Notes under the pieces: generated by a model
Database searches by the model: none
What the model was told of the DNA's origin: nothing
The model's input: only the letters and a program-made list of their open reading frames with translations
Translations under genes and position numbers: made by a program
Assembly (NCBI RefSeq): GCF_014202475.1
Contig: NZ_JACHGV010000003.1
Span: 466,454-530,453 of the forward strand
Origin: Streptomyces paradoxus
GTDB taxonomy: Bacteria > Actinomycetota > Actinomycetes > Streptomycetales > Streptomycetaceae
Reading direction: 5' to 3'
Length of the DNA: 64,000 nucleotides
Part shown: one piece after another, positions 1-8,829 of the stretch
How the letters are laid out: every line of letters starts with the position of its first letter
How positions within the stretch are numbered: position 1 is the first letter of the stretch

Positions 1-519
1 CAGCAGGTCCTCGCCCACGAAACCGACGTGACCGCGACCGTCGACCCCTTCGCCGGGTCCTACGTCATCGAGAAGATGACCGACGACCTCGAAGCCGCGG
101 CCCTTGCGCTGATGGCCAGGGTCGAGGACCTCGGCGGCGCCGTCGACGCCATCGAGCACGGCTTCCAGAAGAACGAGATCGAACGCAACGCCTACCGCAT
201 CGCCCAGGAAACCGACTCCGGAGAACGGGTCGTCGTCGGCGTCAACCGCTTCCAGCTCGATGAGGAAGAGCCCTACGAGCCGCTGCGCGTCGACCCCGCC
301 ATCGAGGCCCGGCAGGCCGAACGCCTGGCCAGGCTGCGCGCGGAGCGCGACCAGCCGGCCGTGGACGCGGCCCTGGCGGCGCTGAAGAAGGCCGCCGAGG
401 GCGACGACAACGTCCTCTACCCCATGAAGGAGGCCCTGCGGGCCCGCGCCACCGTCGGCGAGGTCTGCAACGCCCTGCGCGAGGTGTGGGGGGCCTACGT
501 CCCGTCGGACGCCTTCTGA
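1..519 (+). CDS. acyl-CoA mutase (methylmalonyl-CoA mutase family) catalytic chain, C-terminal part
   Basis: The frame is open from the window edge, so only the last 172 residues are present. [16 protein letters not shown] matches the end of the TIM barrel of B12-dependent acyl-CoA mutases (MutB, IcmA, MeaA), which rearrange the carbon skeleton of methylmalonyl-CoA or isobutyryl-CoA. The protein ends soon after this segment with no cobalamin-binding domain and no DxHxxG motif. It is therefore the split type, whose B12 domain lies on a separate small subunit. The exact substrate cannot be read from this fragment. Confidence 0.85.
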   Translation, partial: QQVLAHETDVTATVDPFAGSYVIEKMTDDLEAAALALMARVEDLGGAVDAIEHGFQKNEIERNAYRIAQETDSGERVVVGVNRFQLDEEEPYEPLRVDPAIEARQAERLARLRAERDQPAVDAALAALKKAAEGDDNVLYPMKEALRARATVGEVCNALREVWGAYVPSDAF

Positions 520-537
520 CCGACAGTCGGGGCAGGG

Positions 538-1215
538 ATGTCGGACCCGCGTGCGACACTCTTGCGCATGTTCGGCGTCATTGATCTGCCCACCTACCTG
601 GCGGGCCTCGCCCTGATCGTCCTGCTGCCCGGTCCCAACTCGCTGTACGTGCTGTCCGTGGCCGCCCGCCGTGGCGTGCGTGCCGGGTACAGCGGCGCTG
701 CCGGAGTCTGGTGCGGGGACACGGTGCTGATGACGCTGTCCGCGGCCGGGGTCGCCTCGCTGCTCCAGGCGAACGCCGTGTTGTTCGCCGTCGTCAAGTA
801 CGCGGGGGCCGGATATCTGACCTGGCTGGCCGTCGGCATGCTGCGGGCCGCGTGGGGCATGTGGCGGGAGCGCGGGGAGCGGACCGCCGGTGCCGAGGCG
901 CCCGTGCCCGCCGGGGAGCGGCCCTTCCGCCGCGCCTTCGTCGTCAGCCTGTTCAATCCCAAGGCGATCCTCTTCTTCGTCGCCTTCTTCGTGCAGTTCG
1001 TGGATCTGGCCTACGCCTATCCCGCCCTGTCCTTCGTCGTCCTCGGCGTCCTCGCGCAGCTCGCCAGCGTGCTCTACCTCAGCGCGCTGATATTCGGCGG
1101 CACCAGGCTGGCCGCCGCCTTCCGCCGCCGCAGGCGCCTGTCGGCGGGGGCGACTTCGGCGGCGGGCGCGCTGTTCCTGGGGTTCGCGGTGAAGCTGTCG
1201 CTGGCGGGTCCGTAG
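538..1215 (+). CDS. LysE/RhtB family amino-acid exporter
   Basis: A 225-residue inner-membrane protein with about six hydrophobic segments. The family hallmark PGPN lies near residue 31 and the [11 protein letters not shown] stretch in the second half is typical of RhtB-type exporters of homoserine, threonine or other amino acids. The ATG at 538 has a GGGGCAGG stretch close by. The in-frame ATG at 568 would put PGPN at residue 21, as in most family members, and is the alternative start. The gene stands alone and is followed by two hairpins that separate it from the convergent methyltransferase. The substrate is unknown. Confidence 0.85.
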   Translation: MSDPRATLLRMFGVIDLPTYLAGLALIVLLPGPNSLYVLSVAARRGVRAGYSGAAGVWCGDTVLMTLSAAGVASLLQANAVLFAVVKYAGAGYLTWLAVGMLRAAWGMWRERGERTAGAEAPVPAGERPFRRAFVVSLFNPKAILFFVAFFVQFVDLAYAYPALSFVVLGVLAQLASVLYLSALIFGGTRLAAAFRRRRRLSAGATSAAGALFLGFAVKLSLAGP

Positions 1216-1245
1216 GCCAAGCCCGGTCAGGCCCCGTCGCACCGG

Positions 1246-1270
1246 CCGAAGCGGGCCCGGGCCGCTTCGG
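1246..1270 (+). terminator. hairpin after the LysE gene
   Basis: A perfect 9-bp stem, CCGAAGCGG at 1246-1254 with CCGCTTCGG at 1262-1270, around a 7-nt loop. It lies 30 nt after the exporter stop codon. No U-tract follows, as is usual in Streptomyces. Confidence 0.55.
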
Positions 1271-1294
1271 GCCTCGTGGGTGAGGGACGACGAA

Positions 1295-1343
1295 CGCGCC
1301 CGCCCGATGGCCGACTTCGTCCTGTCGGCCCCAGGCGGGCGCG
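1295..1343. terminator. bidirectional terminator between convergent genes
   Basis: Two nested perfect stems: CGCGCCCGCC (1295-1304) pairs with GGCGGGCGCG (1334-1343), and GGCCGAC (1309-1315) with GTCGGCC (1324-1330). It ends 2 nt before the stop codon of the minus-strand methyltransferase, so it can serve both transcripts. Confidence 0.75.
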
Positions 1344-1345
1344 CG

Positions 1346-2266
1346 TCAGGACCGTTTCGCGCGGGCCCGGCGCACGGCGCGGGTGATCACGGGCGGGAGC
1401 AGGTCCTTGGCGAGCCGGCGGGCCCGGGAGGGAGCGGGCCGGGCCGGGCGCGCCGCGGCCGACTCGGCGACCCGGGGAGCGGGGGCCGGCGCGGCCACGG
1501 GCTCCACGTAGTGCCGTGAGGGCGGGAAGGGCGGCGGCTTCATGCCCCGTGAGCGGGTCCGGATCAGCCGGTGCCCGGCCGCCTCCTGCACGCTCAGCCC
1601 GACGTCCGGGCGCTGCCGCAGCATCTCCAGCAGTTCCTCCTGGAGCGGCTCCGGATCGCCCCAGGTGGCGTACATCTTCTGCGTGCTGAGACAGATCGGG
1701 CGCAGACCGCGGTTGAGGACGGCCTCCCAGGCGGCGACCGAGACACCCGGGGTGTGCTCGGACCGGAAGTCGTCCAGGACCACCACACCCTCGGGCAGCA
1801 GGATGTCGTGGGCCGCGCCGATGTCGCCGTGCACGTGCTCGTACAGGTGCGAGGCGTCGATGTGGATGAAGCGGCAGGTGTCCGGGGCCACCTTCTCGTC
1901 CACCAGGGAGCTGGGGCCGGTGATCACCGTCGGCAGGGTGTCGTGGAAGGCGAGGTAGTTCCGCTCGAACGCCTGCTGGGTGAGCGAGGCGTACGACTGC
2001 GAGGACTCCGCCTTGTTGGCCTCGTCCGGGGCGTCGCCCTCGAACAGGTCGCAGACGGTGAACACTTCGCCGTCCTGGAGGTGATGTCCGAGGAGGATCG
2101 CGCTCTTGCCCATGTAGACGCCGAGTTCCAGCAGGTCGCCCTTTATGCCGGCCTTCTTCTGCTGGTCCAGGAACCAGGTGAACAGCATCTGGTCCAGCGG
2201 CGGGAACCAGCCCGGGACGTCGGCGAGTTCGCCGGGGTGCGTGTCGGTCGCTTGTGCTTGGGTCAT
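1346..2266 (-). CDS. class I SAM-dependent methyltransferase, TylF/macrocin O-methyltransferase-like
   Basis: 306 residues from the ATG at 2266, chosen because AGAAGG (2275-2280) sits 8 nt before it; an upstream ATG at 2290 has no well-spaced ribosome site. The SAM motif [12 protein letters not shown] is at about residues 45-56. [12 protein letters not shown] followed by VVVLDDF provides the acidic residues that bind the metal in TylF-type sugar O-methyltransferases. The last 60 residues are Pro/Ala/Arg-rich and probably disordered. It follows the acyltransferase gene by 64 bp on the same strand, so the two may decorate the same surface glycan. The acceptor is unknown. Confidence 0.75.
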   Translation of the reverse strand: MTQAQATDTHPGELADVPGWFPPLDQMLFTWFLDQQKKAGIKGDLLELGVYMGKSAILLGHHLQDGEVFTVCDLFEGDAPDEANKAESSQSYASLTQQAFERNYLAFHDTLPTVITGPSSLVDEKVAPDTCRFIHIDASHLYEHVHGDIGAAHDILLPEGVVVLDDFRSEHTPGVSVAAWEAVLNRGLRPICLSTQKMYATWGDPEPLQEELLEMLRQRPDVGLSVQEAAGHRLIRTRSRGMKPPPFPPSRHYVEPVAAPAPAPRVAESAAARPARPAPSRARRLAKDLLPPVITRAVRRARAKRS

Positions 2267-2330
2267 GAGGCGAGCCTTCTCTTCGAGCATTGCCCCGATC
2301 GACGGCCGGTTGAACGTCCCGTGAACAGGG

Positions 2331-3485
2331 TCAGCGGGTCTTCGTCAGGGCCGCCCGCAGCCGGGGTGTCAGCGGCTTCTCCACATACTTGTGCAGCAAC
2401 CACGCCAGCAGCAGCATTGACGCCACCGTCAGCGCGAAGGTCACCCCTGAGGGCAGTCCCAGGCCGCGGTGCAGGGCGTGGATCACGACCCAGCCGAGGT
2501 GCTCGTGGACCAGGTAGAAGGGGTACGTCAGCGCGCCCGCGACCGTCAGCCACCGCCAGTTCACGCGGCCCAGCAGGCCCAGCGCGATCGCGGCGACCGC
2601 CACGAAGCCGAACGTCACGACGGCGACGATCCCGAACGAGGAGCGGTAGGAGAAGGCCTCCGGGTCGGGCGCGTGCCACAGCCCCTGCACCGCGTAGTGC
2701 TGGCCGATCAGCCAGCTGACGGCGACGATGGCCCAGCCGTGGACGTCCCGCCGGTCGCGGTGCACGAGGTAGAGGCCGACACCGCCGATGAAGAAGGGCG
2801 CGTACTCGGGCATCAGGACGATGTCGAGCAGCGGCATGTTCGCGTTCTCGGCGATCACCGCCGCCAGCGTCCAGCCCGCGCAGAACATGATCACCCGGCG
2901 GCGGTTCGCTCCGGGCAGCACGACGCACAGGGCGAACAGGGCGTAGAAGCGGACCTCCGCCCACAGGGTCCAGCACACCCCGAGCACCCGGTCCACGCCC
3001 AGCGGCATCTGCAGCATGGTCAGGTTGACCAGGGCGTCGCTGGGCGAGACGGCCTGGTAGGCCACCACCGGCAGCGCGAACACCGCCGTGACGACGAGCA
3101 CCGCCACCCAGTAGGCCGGCAGCAGCCGGGAGGCGCGGGAGGCGAAGAACGACTTCAGGGGACGGCCCCAGCCGCTCATGCAGATCACGAAGCCGCTGAT
3201 CACGAAGAAGACCTGGACACCGAGGCAGCCGTAGGCGAAGAGCGAGTGCAGGGTGGGGAACTGGTCCCTGGGCGAGGTGCCCCAGGCCTGGGCGACCTCA
3301 CCGCCGCGTCCGCCGTAGTGGTACAGCGCCACCATCAGGGCGGCCACCAGCCGCAGTCCGTCGAGGGCGCGCAGCCGGCCGCCGGAGTCCCTTCTGCGCC
3401 GTGGGACGGTCGTGGCGCCCGGCTGGTCGACCAGCACGGCGACACCGGGCTGGGGCTTGCGGGTGCTGACGACCGTCTCGGTCAC
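2331..3485 (-). CDS. acyltransferase family 3 membrane protein (OafA/YrhL-like)
   Basis: 384 residues, GTG start with an AGAGG site upstream. The N-terminus carries the RALDGLR motif at residues 39-45 and the catalytic-type histidine in ALYHY (His56), followed by about ten membrane helices and the GVQVFFVISGF motif near residue 95. These are the marks of the multi-pass O-acyltransferases that transfer acetyl or other acyl groups onto surface polysaccharides. There is no periplasmic SGNH domain. It is next to glycosyltransferase genes, so acylation of the nearby polymer is the likely role. Confidence 0.85.
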   Translation of the reverse strand: MTETVVSTRKPQPGVAVLVDQPGATTVPRRRRDSGGRLRALDGLRLVAALMVALYHYGGRGGEVAQAWGTSPRDQFPTLHSLFAYGCLGVQVFFVISGFVICMSGWGRPLKSFFASRASRLLPAYWVAVLVVTAVFALPVVAYQAVSPSDALVNLTMLQMPLGVDRVLGVCWTLWAEVRFYALFALCVVLPGANRRRVIMFCAGWTLAAVIAENANMPLLDIVLMPEYAPFFIGGVGLYLVHRDRRDVHGWAIVAVSWLIGQHYAVQGLWHAPDPEAFSYRSSFGIVAVVTFGFVAVAAIALGLLGRVNWRWLTVAGALTYPFYLVHEHLGWVVIHALHRGLGLPSGVTFALTVASMLLLAWLLHKYVEKPLTPRLRAALTKTR

Positions 3486-3533
3486 GCTGGAAACCTCTGT
3501 GTGGCTCGTATGTCCTTTGCCTGAGCCGCCTGT

Positions 3534-3604
3534 GGGCGGGCGCCTGTCACCCTAGGACGAGAGTTGACGCAATTACGTTCGATGGCGACAGGCTTCGCCC
3601 GCCC
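3534..3604. repeat. long inverted repeat in the acyltransferase upstream region
   Basis: GGGCGGGCGCCTGTC (3534-3548) pairs with GACAGG and CGCCCGCCC (3587-3604) apart from a 3-nt bulge, enclosing 38 nt. It lies between the end of the polysialyltransferase-like gene and the acyltransferase start. It could terminate the former or control the latter. Confidence 0.4.
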
Positions 3605-3652
3605 GTCTCCATGGGTTCATCTGGATGTCGCCGGGGGCGGGCGGGACCGGCT

Positions 3653-4984
3653 TCAGCGGCGTACCGCCTTGCGCAGGGCCCGGGCCCGCCGGACCACCCG
3701 GCGTGCCGTGGAGTTGCGCGGCAGGAACGCCAGCCGCTGCGGGATGCCGCCGGGCAGTCCGAGCGCGGTGAGGCGGCGCTTCTTGAAGTAGCGCCGGGTG
3801 CGCGGCCCGAGGTGCCGGGCGAGGAACTGCTCGGCCTGCGGGCGCAGATCCGGGTAGATCTGCGGCTGCATCGTGAACCCGAGGGCCGTGACGAGGGCGG
3901 ACAGCCGCTCGGCCGGCAGCAGGTCCCCGTCCGTGCCGCTCTCCAGGCCGGGCAGCAGCGCGTCCGCCAGGGTGGCCGGGACCCGGTTGCTGTTCTGGTA
4001 CGGCGTCAGCCGCTCCAGCAGCAGCTCGGTCCCGATGCGCGCGGCCGGCAGGTCGTAGAACGCGGAGGCCGTGAACAGCGCGGTCGAGAAGCAGCCGACG
4101 ACCAGCGCGGGCCGGGCCCGGTCGAACAGCACCTCGGCGAGCACGGGCGTGTCCAGGACCGTGAGGTCCACGCCGAGCTTCTCGGCCTCGGTCTCCAGGG
4201 CACGGCTGTAGCGGGCCGGTGCGGTCGGGTGGGGCTTGAAGACGACCGTGCGGTGGCCGCGGGCGACCGCGCCCCGCATCATCCGCACGTGCAGGTCCTC
4301 TTCCTCCTCGGGGGAGAGGATGTTCAGCGCGGACAGGTACTGGCCGAGCAGCAGCGCCGAGTCGCCGGGGACGTCCGGCAGCTCGGGCACCGTCTCGGTG
4401 ACCTCGCCGAGCACCTTCAGGAACGCGGGCGTCGGCACCAGGTGCGCCGGCACGCCGAACTCCGTGAGCAGCACCGGCGTGAGCCCCGGCACCAGATCGA
4501 GGTGCAGCAGCCGCCGCACGCGGGTGCCGACCAGCGGGTCGAGCTTGTTGCGCGTGGGGCCGTAGCTCATCAGCCCGTCGGCGTAGACGTCGATGGGGGC
4601 GTCGGTGAACAGCTGGGCCACACTCAGGGCGGGCGCGACCTGGATCGACTCCAGCACCAGGCTCACCCGGTCGTCGCCGAGGCCCCACAACAGCCGCAGG
4701 TAGCGCTCGAACAGCGGGATGTCGTCGGCGCGTGGCGTCCAGGCCCCGGGGTGGAAGGGGCGGATGGCCTCGTTCCAGGACAGCACCTCGTCGAAGTGCT
4801 CGCGCAGCGGGGCGAATCCCGGCATCTCGTCGAGGGCCGGCGTGGTCTCCGGGGTCGTGGAGTTGTTGAACACCAGGAGCACCCGGCGGTCCGGCTCCTC
4901 GAACAGGCCGGAGTCGATCGCGGCGGCCAGGGTGGCGACGCCGTACAGCGTCGAGGCGCAGAAGATCTGAGTCGTCCCGGGCAT
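3653..4984 (-). CDS. polysialyltransferase-like glycosyltransferase (alpha-2,8-polyST family)
   Basis: 443 residues. The C-terminal half carries the two motifs shared by bacterial sialyl- and polysialyltransferases: FKPHPTAPARYS with the HP pair at 252-253 and the S/T motif GCFSTALFTAS at about 298-308. A DG pair (YADG, 134-137) stands where the acidic D/E-D/E-G motif is expected. Its ATG overlaps the stop of the upstream glycosyltransferase (ATGA), so the two are translationally coupled. With the NeuA and NeuB genes 3-5 kb away, the likely role is transfer of a CMP-activated nonulosonic acid into a wall polymer. Substrate and linkage are inferred. Confidence 0.8.
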   Translation of the reverse strand: MPGTTQIFCASTLYGVATLAAAIDSGLFEEPDRRVLLVFNNSTTPETTPALDEMPGFAPLREHFDEVLSWNEAIRPFHPGAWTPRADDIPLFERYLRLLWGLGDDRVSLVLESIQVAPALSVAQLFTDAPIDVYADGLMSYGPTRNKLDPLVGTRVRRLLHLDLVPGLTPVLLTEFGVPAHLVPTPAFLKVLGEVTETVPELPDVPGDSALLLGQYLSALNILSPEEEEDLHVRMMRGAVARGHRTVVFKPHPTAPARYSRALETEAEKLGVDLTVLDTPVLAEVLFDRARPALVVGCFSTALFTASAFYDLPAARIGTELLLERLTPYQNSNRVPATLADALLPGLESGTDGDLLPAERLSALVTALGFTMQPQIYPDLRPQAEQFLARHLGPRTRRYFKKRRLTALGLPGGIPQRLAFLPRNSTARRVVRRARALRKAVRR

Positions 4985-5970
4985 CAGGCGGCCGCTCCCG
5001 TCGTGGTGACCCGGCGCCGCAGCCGCCGCAGCTTGGACGAGCGGTCCATGTCCATGGCCTCCAGTGCGTCACCGAGTGCGTCCTGCGGCATGCGCTTGAT
5101 GGCCGCCGCGCTCATCGACCGCAGCTGCCTGGCCACGGCCGGTTCGAACCTGTCTTCGTTGGAGAGGTGGTGGGCGATGATCGCGCAGTAGGTCCGCACC
5201 GCCTTGGGCAGCAGCCGGCCGGCATCGCGGTCCGCGGCCGTCTCCTCGATCACCTGGTCGAAGGCGCGGATGAAGTCGAGCTGGCGGACGTCGCCGATCT
5301 GGGTCAGGGACGAGGCCACCCCGCGCCGGTAGAACACGCCCAGCAGGCTCACCACGGCGAACGACTCCGCCTCGCGGTGCAGCTTCCAGATCCACGGCCG
5401 GTCCTCGGCCGTGCGCAGCCCGTCGGTGAAGTGGAGCAGGCCCCTGTCGAGGAGGCGGCGGTGGTACGCGCCGGCCCACGCGTAGGCGTAGTCCACGGAG
5501 GTGGAGCGGTGGGCGGGGAGGATCGCGTCCCGGGGGCTGAACGTCTCCCAGCGCCTGCCGACCGGTACCCGGCTCACGGAGCGGGCCCGGGCGGTCGCCT
5601 GCACATGGTCGGTGCGGACGAAGTCGCAGCCCAACTCGTCCATCGCGGACACCAGTTCGGTGAGATAGCCGGGGGCCAGCCAGTCGTCGCCGTCCAGGAA
5701 CGTCAGGTACTCGCCCTGCGCCGCGTCCAGGCCGGTGTTGCGGGCGGTGGCGAGCCCACCGTTTTGCTCGTGGCGGATGTACCGCACCTGGGCGACATCC
5801 GAAAGGTCCTCGGCCGCTCGTTCGAGAATGGCCGGAGTTTCGTCCCTCGAATGGTCGTCGACCAGGATGAACTCGAAATCGCGGTCGGCGTTCAACCGAA
5901 GGCTTCTGAGGGTGTCCGGGGCATATTGCTGCACGTTGTAGAACGGCACGATCACGGAAAGCTTAGGCAC
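4984..5970 (-). CDS. family 2 glycosyltransferase
   Basis: 328 residues from the GTG at 5970 (MPKLSVIVPFYN), the usual start of GT2 proteins; a TTG at 5976 is the alternative. No clear ribosome site is visible. It has the GT-A nucleotide-binding acids at D38-D39 (ILVDDHS), the metal-binding DGDD at 93-96, and TAEDRPW further on as the catalytic-base region. A basic C-terminal tail could hold it at the membrane. It is first in a two-gene unit with the polysialyltransferase-like gene and divergent from the next glycosyltransferase. Confidence 0.85.
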   Translation of the reverse strand: MPKLSVIVPFYNVQQYAPDTLRSLRLNADRDFEFILVDDHSRDETPAILERAAEDLSDVAQVRYIRHEQNGGLATARNTGLDAAQGEYLTFLDGDDWLAPGYLTELVSAMDELGCDFVRTDHVQATARARSVSRVPVGRRWETFSPRDAILPAHRSTSVDYAYAWAGAYHRRLLDRGLLHFTDGLRTAEDRPWIWKLHREAESFAVVSLLGVFYRRGVASSLTQIGDVRQLDFIRAFDQVIEETAADRDAGRLLPKAVRTYCAIIAHHLSNEDRFEPAVARQLRSMSAAAIKRMPQDALGDALEAMDMDRSSKLRRLRRRVTTTGAAA

Positions 5971-6017
5971 CCGCAAAACGTTAGGAGGCCGCCCGGCAGC
6001 GGAACTTTCCGATGAAG

Positions 6018-6063
6018 GTACACCGGGTGAACTCAATGTGTCAGAACGGTGCACCCCGTGTAC
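6018..6063. promoter_or_regulatory. inverted repeat in the divergent promoter of the wall-polymer genes
   Basis: GTACACCGGG (6018-6027) and CCCCGTGTAC (6054-6063) are inverted copies matching at 9 of 10 positions, 26 nt apart. They lie between the divergent glycosyltransferase starts at 5970 and 6169, where an operator would act on both. Confidence 0.35.
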
Positions 6064-6155
6064 TTCCCGCCTCCCAGCAGGCCAGTTCGGCTCTCGGTGG
6101 GCTGTTGTTAACTTTTCGTTGAGTCGCGGTTCCGCCATACCTCGGATTCGCTTCC

Positions 6156-6161
6156 TAGCGT
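6156..6161 (+). promoter_or_regulatory. -10 box of a probable leaderless transcript
   Basis: TAGCGT lies 7 nt before the GTG at 6169 and no Shine-Dalgarno sequence is present, so transcription probably begins at the start codon. Confidence 0.45.
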
Positions 6162-6168
6162 CATCGAC

Positions 6169-7515
6169 GTGCCAGTAAGTACACCGAAGCGCCCGCGAAT
6201 CGCGGTCCTTGCGGACTCCGACACCCGATGGAAATGGGGTGCGCTGACCGCGGACCGCATCGCCCCGGGACCGTCCATGGAAACCGCACCGCGGGAGGGC
6301 GCGCAAGCCCGCCCCCTCCTCGACGGATTCCTGCTGCGCGGCCGGGCGACGCCCACTGCGCGCCAGCTGGAGGAGGTGGGCGTGCGCGCCGACTCGCTGC
6401 GGGAGGTCACCGCCGCCGAGTTCCTGCGTGCCATGGCCGAGGAGTCCTACGACCTTCTGGTCCTCTCCCTCGTGGGCGGCGGTGTGCAGGCGATGCTGCA
6501 CGGCCTGAAGCACGTCTGGGGCAACCGCACCGAGCGGCCCGTCGTCGTCACCGGCTACGTCGGCGTCGTCTACGAGAAGCTCGCCGACGGCCTGCTGCTG
6601 CGGCACGGCGCGGACCTCGTCCTCGCCAATTCCCGCCAGGACGCGGACCGATTCCGGGCCGTGTACGAAGGGGTCGGCGCGGACGCCTCGGCGGTGACCG
6701 AGGTGGCGCTGCCCTTCCTCGGCGGCGCGCCCTACGAGGGGCAGCACGACCCCTGCACCGTGGTGTTCGCCGCCCAGCCCTCCGTCCCGGAGAGCCGCAA
6801 GGACCGCACGTACCTGCTGAACCGGCTGGTGCAGCACGCCCGCAGGCACCCCGAGCGCGAGGTGCTGCTGAAGCTGCGCTCCAAGCCGGGCGAACACACC
6901 ACCCACATCGAGGAGCTGCCGTACCAGAAGCTGGTGCAGCGCCTCGATCCACCGGCCAACTTCCGCCTGGTGTACGGGAACATGGGCGAGGTCCTCGACC
7001 GGACCGACCTGCTGGTGACGGTCAGCTCCACGGCCGCCCTGGAGTCGCTGCACCGGCGGATCCCCACGGTGGTACTGACCGACCTCGGCATCCGCGAGTC
7101 GCTCGGCAACCACCACTTCGTGGGGTCCGGCTGCCTCGCCTCCTGGGACCAGCTCGACGCCGGGCACCGGCCCGTGCCCGACGAGGAGTGGGTGTCCCGC
7201 CAGGGCGTCGCGGCCGACGGCTCCTACGCCTCCGCCTTCGACGCGGCCCGCGAACGCATCGCCAAGCTGCTCGACCGGCCCGGCGGCCTGCCCCCGCTGG
7301 TCCCGTACTACACCCCCGTCACCGCGCCCGGCTATCTGCCCGGCATCCTCGCCCGCCACCACCTCGGCCCGGACGGCGCCCCGCTGCCCGGCGCGCCCGC
7401 CGCCGACAAGGACCCCGGACCGGTCCGGCAGATCGTGCGCCGGGCGGCGCGCGGCGCCTACCGGCACGGCGTGCAGCGCGTGGCGCCCGTCATCCGGCGG
7501 ATGGGCGAGCTGTGA
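6169..7515 (+). CDS. putative GT-B-like glycosyltransferase of the nonulosonic acid locus (DUF6716-like)
   Basis: 448 residues from a GTG that is probably leaderless. The N-terminal half starts with an alpha/beta nucleotide-fold strand (RIAVLADSDTRW). The second half has VLLKLRSKPGEHTTH near 232-246 and LLVTVSSTAALES near 281-293, which resembles the S/T motif of sialyl- and glycerophosphate transferases. I recall this as an actinobacterial DUF6716-type family. It starts the run glycosyltransferase-neuA-neuB-sialyltransferase-like on the plus strand, so a role in building the nonulosonic acid polymer is likely. The reaction is not known. Confidence 0.65.
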   Translation: MPVSTPKRPRIAVLADSDTRWKWGALTADRIAPGPSMETAPREGAQARPLLDGFLLRGRATPTARQLEEVGVRADSLREVTAAEFLRAMAEESYDLLVLSLVGGGVQAMLHGLKHVWGNRTERPVVVTGYVGVVYEKLADGLLLRHGADLVLANSRQDADRFRAVYEGVGADASAVTEVALPFLGGAPYEGQHDPCTVVFAAQPSVPESRKDRTYLLNRLVQHARRHPEREVLLKLRSKPGEHTTHIEELPYQKLVQRLDPPANFRLVYGNMGEVLDRTDLLVTVSSTAALESLHRRIPTVVLTDLGIRESLGNHHFVGSGCLASWDQLDAGHRPVPDEEWVSRQGVAADGSYASAFDAARERIAKLLDRPGGLPPLVPYYTPVTAPGYLPGILARHHLGPDGAPLPGAPAADKDPGPVRQIVRRAARGAYRHGVQRVAPVIRRMGEL

Positions 7516-7550
7516 GCCGCCCCGAGACCCCTGCCCAAGGAGTAGACCCC

Positions 7551-8816
7551 ATGTCCCATCCGCAAACGGGCCAAGGCGCCTCCGTGCGCCGCGTGCTCGC
7601 GGTGATCCCCGCACGCGGCGGCTCCAAGGGCGTGCCCGCGAAGAACCTCCTCCCCGTCGGCGGCGTCCCGCTGGTGGCGCGGACGGTGCGCGAGTGCCGC
7701 ACGGCCCGGCTGGTGACCGACGTCGTGGTCTCCACCGACGACCAGGCCATCGCGGCCGCCGCCCGTGAGGCAGGCGCCGAGGTCGTGCTGCGGCCCGCCG
7801 CCATCGCCGGCGACACGGCCACCTCCGAGGCCGCCGTCCTGCACGCCATGGACGCCCACGAGGCCCTGCACGGGGCGCCGGTGGACGTGGTCCTGCTCGT
7901 GCAGTGCACCAGCCCGTTCATCGTCCGCGAGGACATCGACGGGGTGGCGGGCGCGATCACCGAGAACGGCGCCGACACCGCGGTGACCGTGGCGCCCTTC
8001 CACGGGTTCGTCTGGCGGGACGCCGACGACGAGGCAGCGGCCGGCTCCGTCGCGGAGGCCGACGCCGCGGTCGGCGGCGGCTACGGCGTCAACCACGACA
8101 AGTCCTTCCGGCCCCGCCGCCAGGACCGCCCCCAGGACCTGCTGGAGACCGGCGCCGCCTACGCCATGGAGGCGACCGGCTTCCGCAAGCACCAGCACCG
8201 CTTCTTCGGCCGCACCGAACTGGTCCGCACGGACCCCGCGCGCGTGCTGGAGATCGACGACCCGCACGACCTCGCCCGCGCCCGGGCCCTCGCCCCGCTC
8301 TTCGACGCGGACCGGCCCGGCGCCCTCCCGACCGCCGACGACATCGACGCGGTCGTCCTCGACTTCGACGGCACCCAGACCGACGACCGGGTGCTCGTCG
8401 ACTCCGACGGACGGGAGTTCGTCTCCGTGCACCGCGGGGACGGACTCGGCATCGCGGCCCTGCGCAACAGCGGCCTGAAGATGCTGATCCTGTCCACGGA
8501 ACAGAACCCTGTGGTCGCCGCCCGGGCCCGGAAGCTCAAGCTCCCGGTCCTGCACGGCATAGACCGCAAGGACCTCGCACTGAAGCAGTGGTGCGAGGAG
8601 CAGGGCATCGCGCCGGAGCGCGTGCTCTACGTCGGCAACGACGTCAATGACCTCCCGTGCTTCGCCCTCGTGGGCTGGCCCGTGGCGGTCGCGAGCGCCC
8701 ACGACGTCGTGCGCGGCGCCGCACGCGCGGTCACCACCGTCCCCGGTGGCGACGGCGCGATCCGAGAGATCGCCAGCTGGATCCTCGGCCCCTCTCTCGA
8801 TTCCCTCACCAAGTAA
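7551..8816 (+). CDS. neuA: acylneuraminate cytidylyltransferase fused to a HAD phosphatase
   Basis: 421 residues with an AAGGAG site 8 nt before the ATG. Residues 1 to about 250 are a CMP-sialate/CMP-Kdn synthetase: AVIPARGGSKGVPAKN (17-32) is the CTP-binding signature and VVLLVQCTSPF follows. Residues 266-415 are a KdsC-like HAD phosphatase with the nucleophile pair DFDGT (D271, D273) and the GNDVND metal loop (about 362-367). Such fusions pair removal of phosphate from a nonulosonate 9-phosphate with activation to the CMP sugar. The spacing to neuB is 13 nt, so they form one operon. Confidence 0.9.
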   Translation: MSHPQTGQGASVRRVLAVIPARGGSKGVPAKNLLPVGGVPLVARTVRECRTARLVTDVVVSTDDQAIAAAAREAGAEVVLRPAAIAGDTATSEAAVLHAMDAHEALHGAPVDVVLLVQCTSPFIVREDIDGVAGAITENGADTAVTVAPFHGFVWRDADDEAAAGSVAEADAAVGGGYGVNHDKSFRPRRQDRPQDLLETGAAYAMEATGFRKHQHRFFGRTELVRTDPARVLEIDDPHDLARARALAPLFDADRPGALPTADDIDAVVLDFDGTQTDDRVLVDSDGREFVSVHRGDGLGIAALRNSGLKMLILSTEQNPVVAARARKLKLPVLHGIDRKDLALKQWCEEQGIAPERVLYVGNDVNDLPCFALVGWPVAVASAHDVVRGAARAVTTVPGGDGAIREIASWILGPSLDSLTK

Positions 8817-8829
8817 GGACATCTCTGCC

